From Ruegeria sp. Ofav3-42 (GTDB lineage Bacteria; Pseudomonadota; Alphaproteobacteria; Rhodobacterales; Rhodobacteraceae): a DNA stretch of 64,000 bases. The translations under genes were made by a program, and so were the position numbers. The stretch is from assembly GCF_022347725.1 (NCBI RefSeq), contig NZ_JAKRGB010000008.1, positions 62,001-126,000 on the forward strand. Direction: 5' to 3'. Below, piece after piece: positions 62,907 to 64,000 of the stretch (the first letter of the stretch is position 1; the number at the start of each line of letters is the position of its first letter). Below the pieces are notes generated by a model. The model saw only the letters and a list, made by a program, of their open reading frames with translations. It did no database searches and was not told where the DNA came from.

Positions 62907-64000
62907 GTGGGAACCCTCTCGAAAAATTCTTCGAGTGATCAGCGCAGAAGATTGCCTTTGCCGTCCTTTGGCATCGACATCAGTTTCTGCAGGAATCCTC
63001 AATGCAGCCTGTTCATGGAGCCACCTGACCCTTTTGATAACAGAGGGAAAAACGGCGCCAAAGTCAAATCAAACTTTCCACGCGGCACGGTCAGCGGCTC
63101 AGGAGACGAGAAGACTTTCATTTGCGGCGCTTGCGGAAAATCTTCGATCCTGAAGAATAACAAAGCGATCGTTGAGGAATACCGGCGCCTGAGGTCAAAA
63201 TTTCGCCCAGAGGCGCCACGCGATGCCTGCACAAATGTGGAATGCGCCAATCACGGCAAATCGGCCGCTGAACATCCGAAACTATATCGAAAATCTGGTT
63301 GGACCGCTAACGGGGTGCAGCGGCGGAAATGCAAAGCATGCCTGACCTCTTTCTCGGTTGGGTCGCGTATTCGGCGCCAAAAGCGAAGCAGCGCAAACAA
63401 CGCTGTCCTGTGGATGATTACCAACGGGACGCCAATCTCCAAGATCTGTGATTTCACTGGGCTGTCTGCGCGGGATGTCTATGCGAAGATCGACTTCATC
63501 CATGATCGGGTTATCGACATTACTACGCGCCGGGAGGGCCTGTTCGAAAAGGTCGATTGGATCGCGGTGGGTCGGAGGTTTGCCACGGATTCGCAAACGC
63601 TTCATCTCAACTGGCCGAACAAGAAGACCAGGGCGCAAATAGCAGTCCATCATCTCTGCACCGCCCATGCAAACACCGGCTACATCATGGCCGCTCATGT
63701 TGGGCTGGACCCGGAATTGGAGCTTCCTGACATCGAGGCCCAGATGGTGACCGCCGGTGATTTCGGCCTCCCTCGTGCCTATCGACAGCAGGCTCGGGTC
63801 TGGTCTGAGACTGAATTCAAGGCTTATCTGGACAAAATCACGCGGAAAGTGGCTATCCACCCGCAAGAGGCGCCCGAAGTGGATCTCGGTCTGCAGCTGC
63901 CGCACAGAGGCGCGATGCTGCGCCAGGACATCATGCAACTCGCCCATGCTTTCCTGTTAAGGAAATTCTTGGGCAAAGGAGATGAGCGATTTGTCTTTGT
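62907..64000 (+). CDS. Tandem zinc-ribbon, transposase-like protein, partial (3' end missing)
   Basis: The frame is open to the right edge (364 codons seen). GTG 62907 follows GGGAG directly after an in-frame TAA. Two zinc ribbons repeat the same C-x4-C...C-x2-C pattern: Cys28/33/73/76 and Cys108/113/142/145. The second (QRRKCKACLTSFSVG) resembles N-terminal zinc fingers of IS1-type and IS1595-type transposases. A helix-turn-helix-like stretch follows (about 162-195). Beyond it, VDWIAVGRRFATDS could be the start of an RNase H-like domain, but no full DDE triad can be confirmed. It has lower GC than its neighbours. The role is unknown. Confidence 0.6.
   Translation, partial: MGTLSKNSSSDQRRRLPLPSFGIDISFCRNPQCSLFMEPPDPFDNRGKNGAKVKSNFPRGTVSGSGDEKTFICGACGKSSILKNNKAIVEEYRRLRSKFRPEAPRDACTNVECANHGKSAAEHPKLYRKSGWTANGVQRRKCKACLTSFSVGSRIRRQKRSSANNAVLWMITNGTPISKICDFTGLSARDVYAKIDFIHDRVIDITTRREGLFEKVDWIAVGRRFATDSQTLHLNWPNKKTRAQIAVHHLCTAHANTGYIMAAHVGLDPELELPDIEAQMVTAGDFGLPRAYRQQARVWSETEFKAYLDKITRKVAIHPQEAPEVDLGLQLPHRGAMLRQDIMQLAHAFLLRKFLGKGDERFVF

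Noticed and set aside
61536..63002. A 488-codon minus-strand frame over the WYL and OmpA genes
   Set aside because: It runs across two well-supported genes and their intergenic region, with no family signature.

Overview
The window looks like chromosome from a marine alphaproteobacterium of the Rhodobacteraceae (Roseobacter group). The grounds are a CcrM-type GANTC methyltransferase, the response regulator CenR, families common in this group (DUF2125, DUF3576, TIGR03862-like flavoproteins), a high-GC codon style, and paired dimethylglycine/sarcosine dehydrogenase-like enzymes. I found no rRNA, tRNA, CRISPR array or complete insertion sequence. The assignment rests on gene content, not on a database search.

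Layout. 1-2.4 kb: the 5' part of a DUF427-nucleotide cyclase fusion, a membrane-anchored winged-helix protein with a small exported partner, and a small exported protein. 2.5-9.5 kb: rnhB, ccrM (three GANTC sites upstream), a membrane adenylate cyclase, an AlkB alkane hydroxylase, mutY, a DciA-like protein and a DsbA-like oxidoreductase. 9.5-13.9 kb: overlapping minus-strand genes pmbA, an inositol-phosphatase-family gene, waaA and lpxK (lipid A/Kdo). 14-19.3 kb: DUF2125, an SDR/enoyl-CoA hydratase/VOC operon, an HNH protein and a flavoprotein. 19.3-24 kb: DUF3576, leuS, lptE, holA. 24-31.4 kb: porin, YggS, an L,D-transpeptidase, ribA, cenR followed by structured RNA, a DUF3299 protein, a ureohydrolase gene that appears split by an in-frame stop, and xth. 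31.5-42.7 kb: thioredoxin-TPR, Lon-N, Trm112, a UbiH-like hydroxylase, amidase, aminotransferase, ftsK, lolA, a lytic transglycosylase, an AEC transporter and hspQ. 42.7-48 kb: gamma-glutamyltransferase, an RsbV/RsbW pair, thiolase, a methionine-sulfoxide reductase and two small membrane proteins.

The most coherent accessory block is 48.0-58.1 kb. It holds an XRE-cupin regulator with two GTGAAA/TTTCAC palindromes upstream, a LysE-type exporter, a GFA-family protein, a large FAD-GcvT dehydrogenase, a cupin, a quinone-oxidoreductase-like enzyme, a homocysteine S-methyltransferase, a GlxA/GbdR-type AraC regulator and a second FAD-GcvT dehydrogenase. Together they suggest catabolism of an N-methylated compound (dimethylglycine, sarcosine or a relative), with methyl groups passed to tetrahydrofolate and perhaps homocysteine. 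The true substrate cannot be read from the sequence.

58.1-62.8 kb carries RarD, an SGNH hydrolase, an NTF2-like protein, an RluA-type pseudouridine synthase, a WYL regulator divergent from a 62-residue basic protein across a CTGACA/TGTCAG palindrome, and an OmpA lipoprotein. The last 1.1 kb has a different composition. It holds a partial protein with two tandem zinc ribbons and transposase-like features, preceded by its own perfect palindrome, and may be the edge of an acquired segment.
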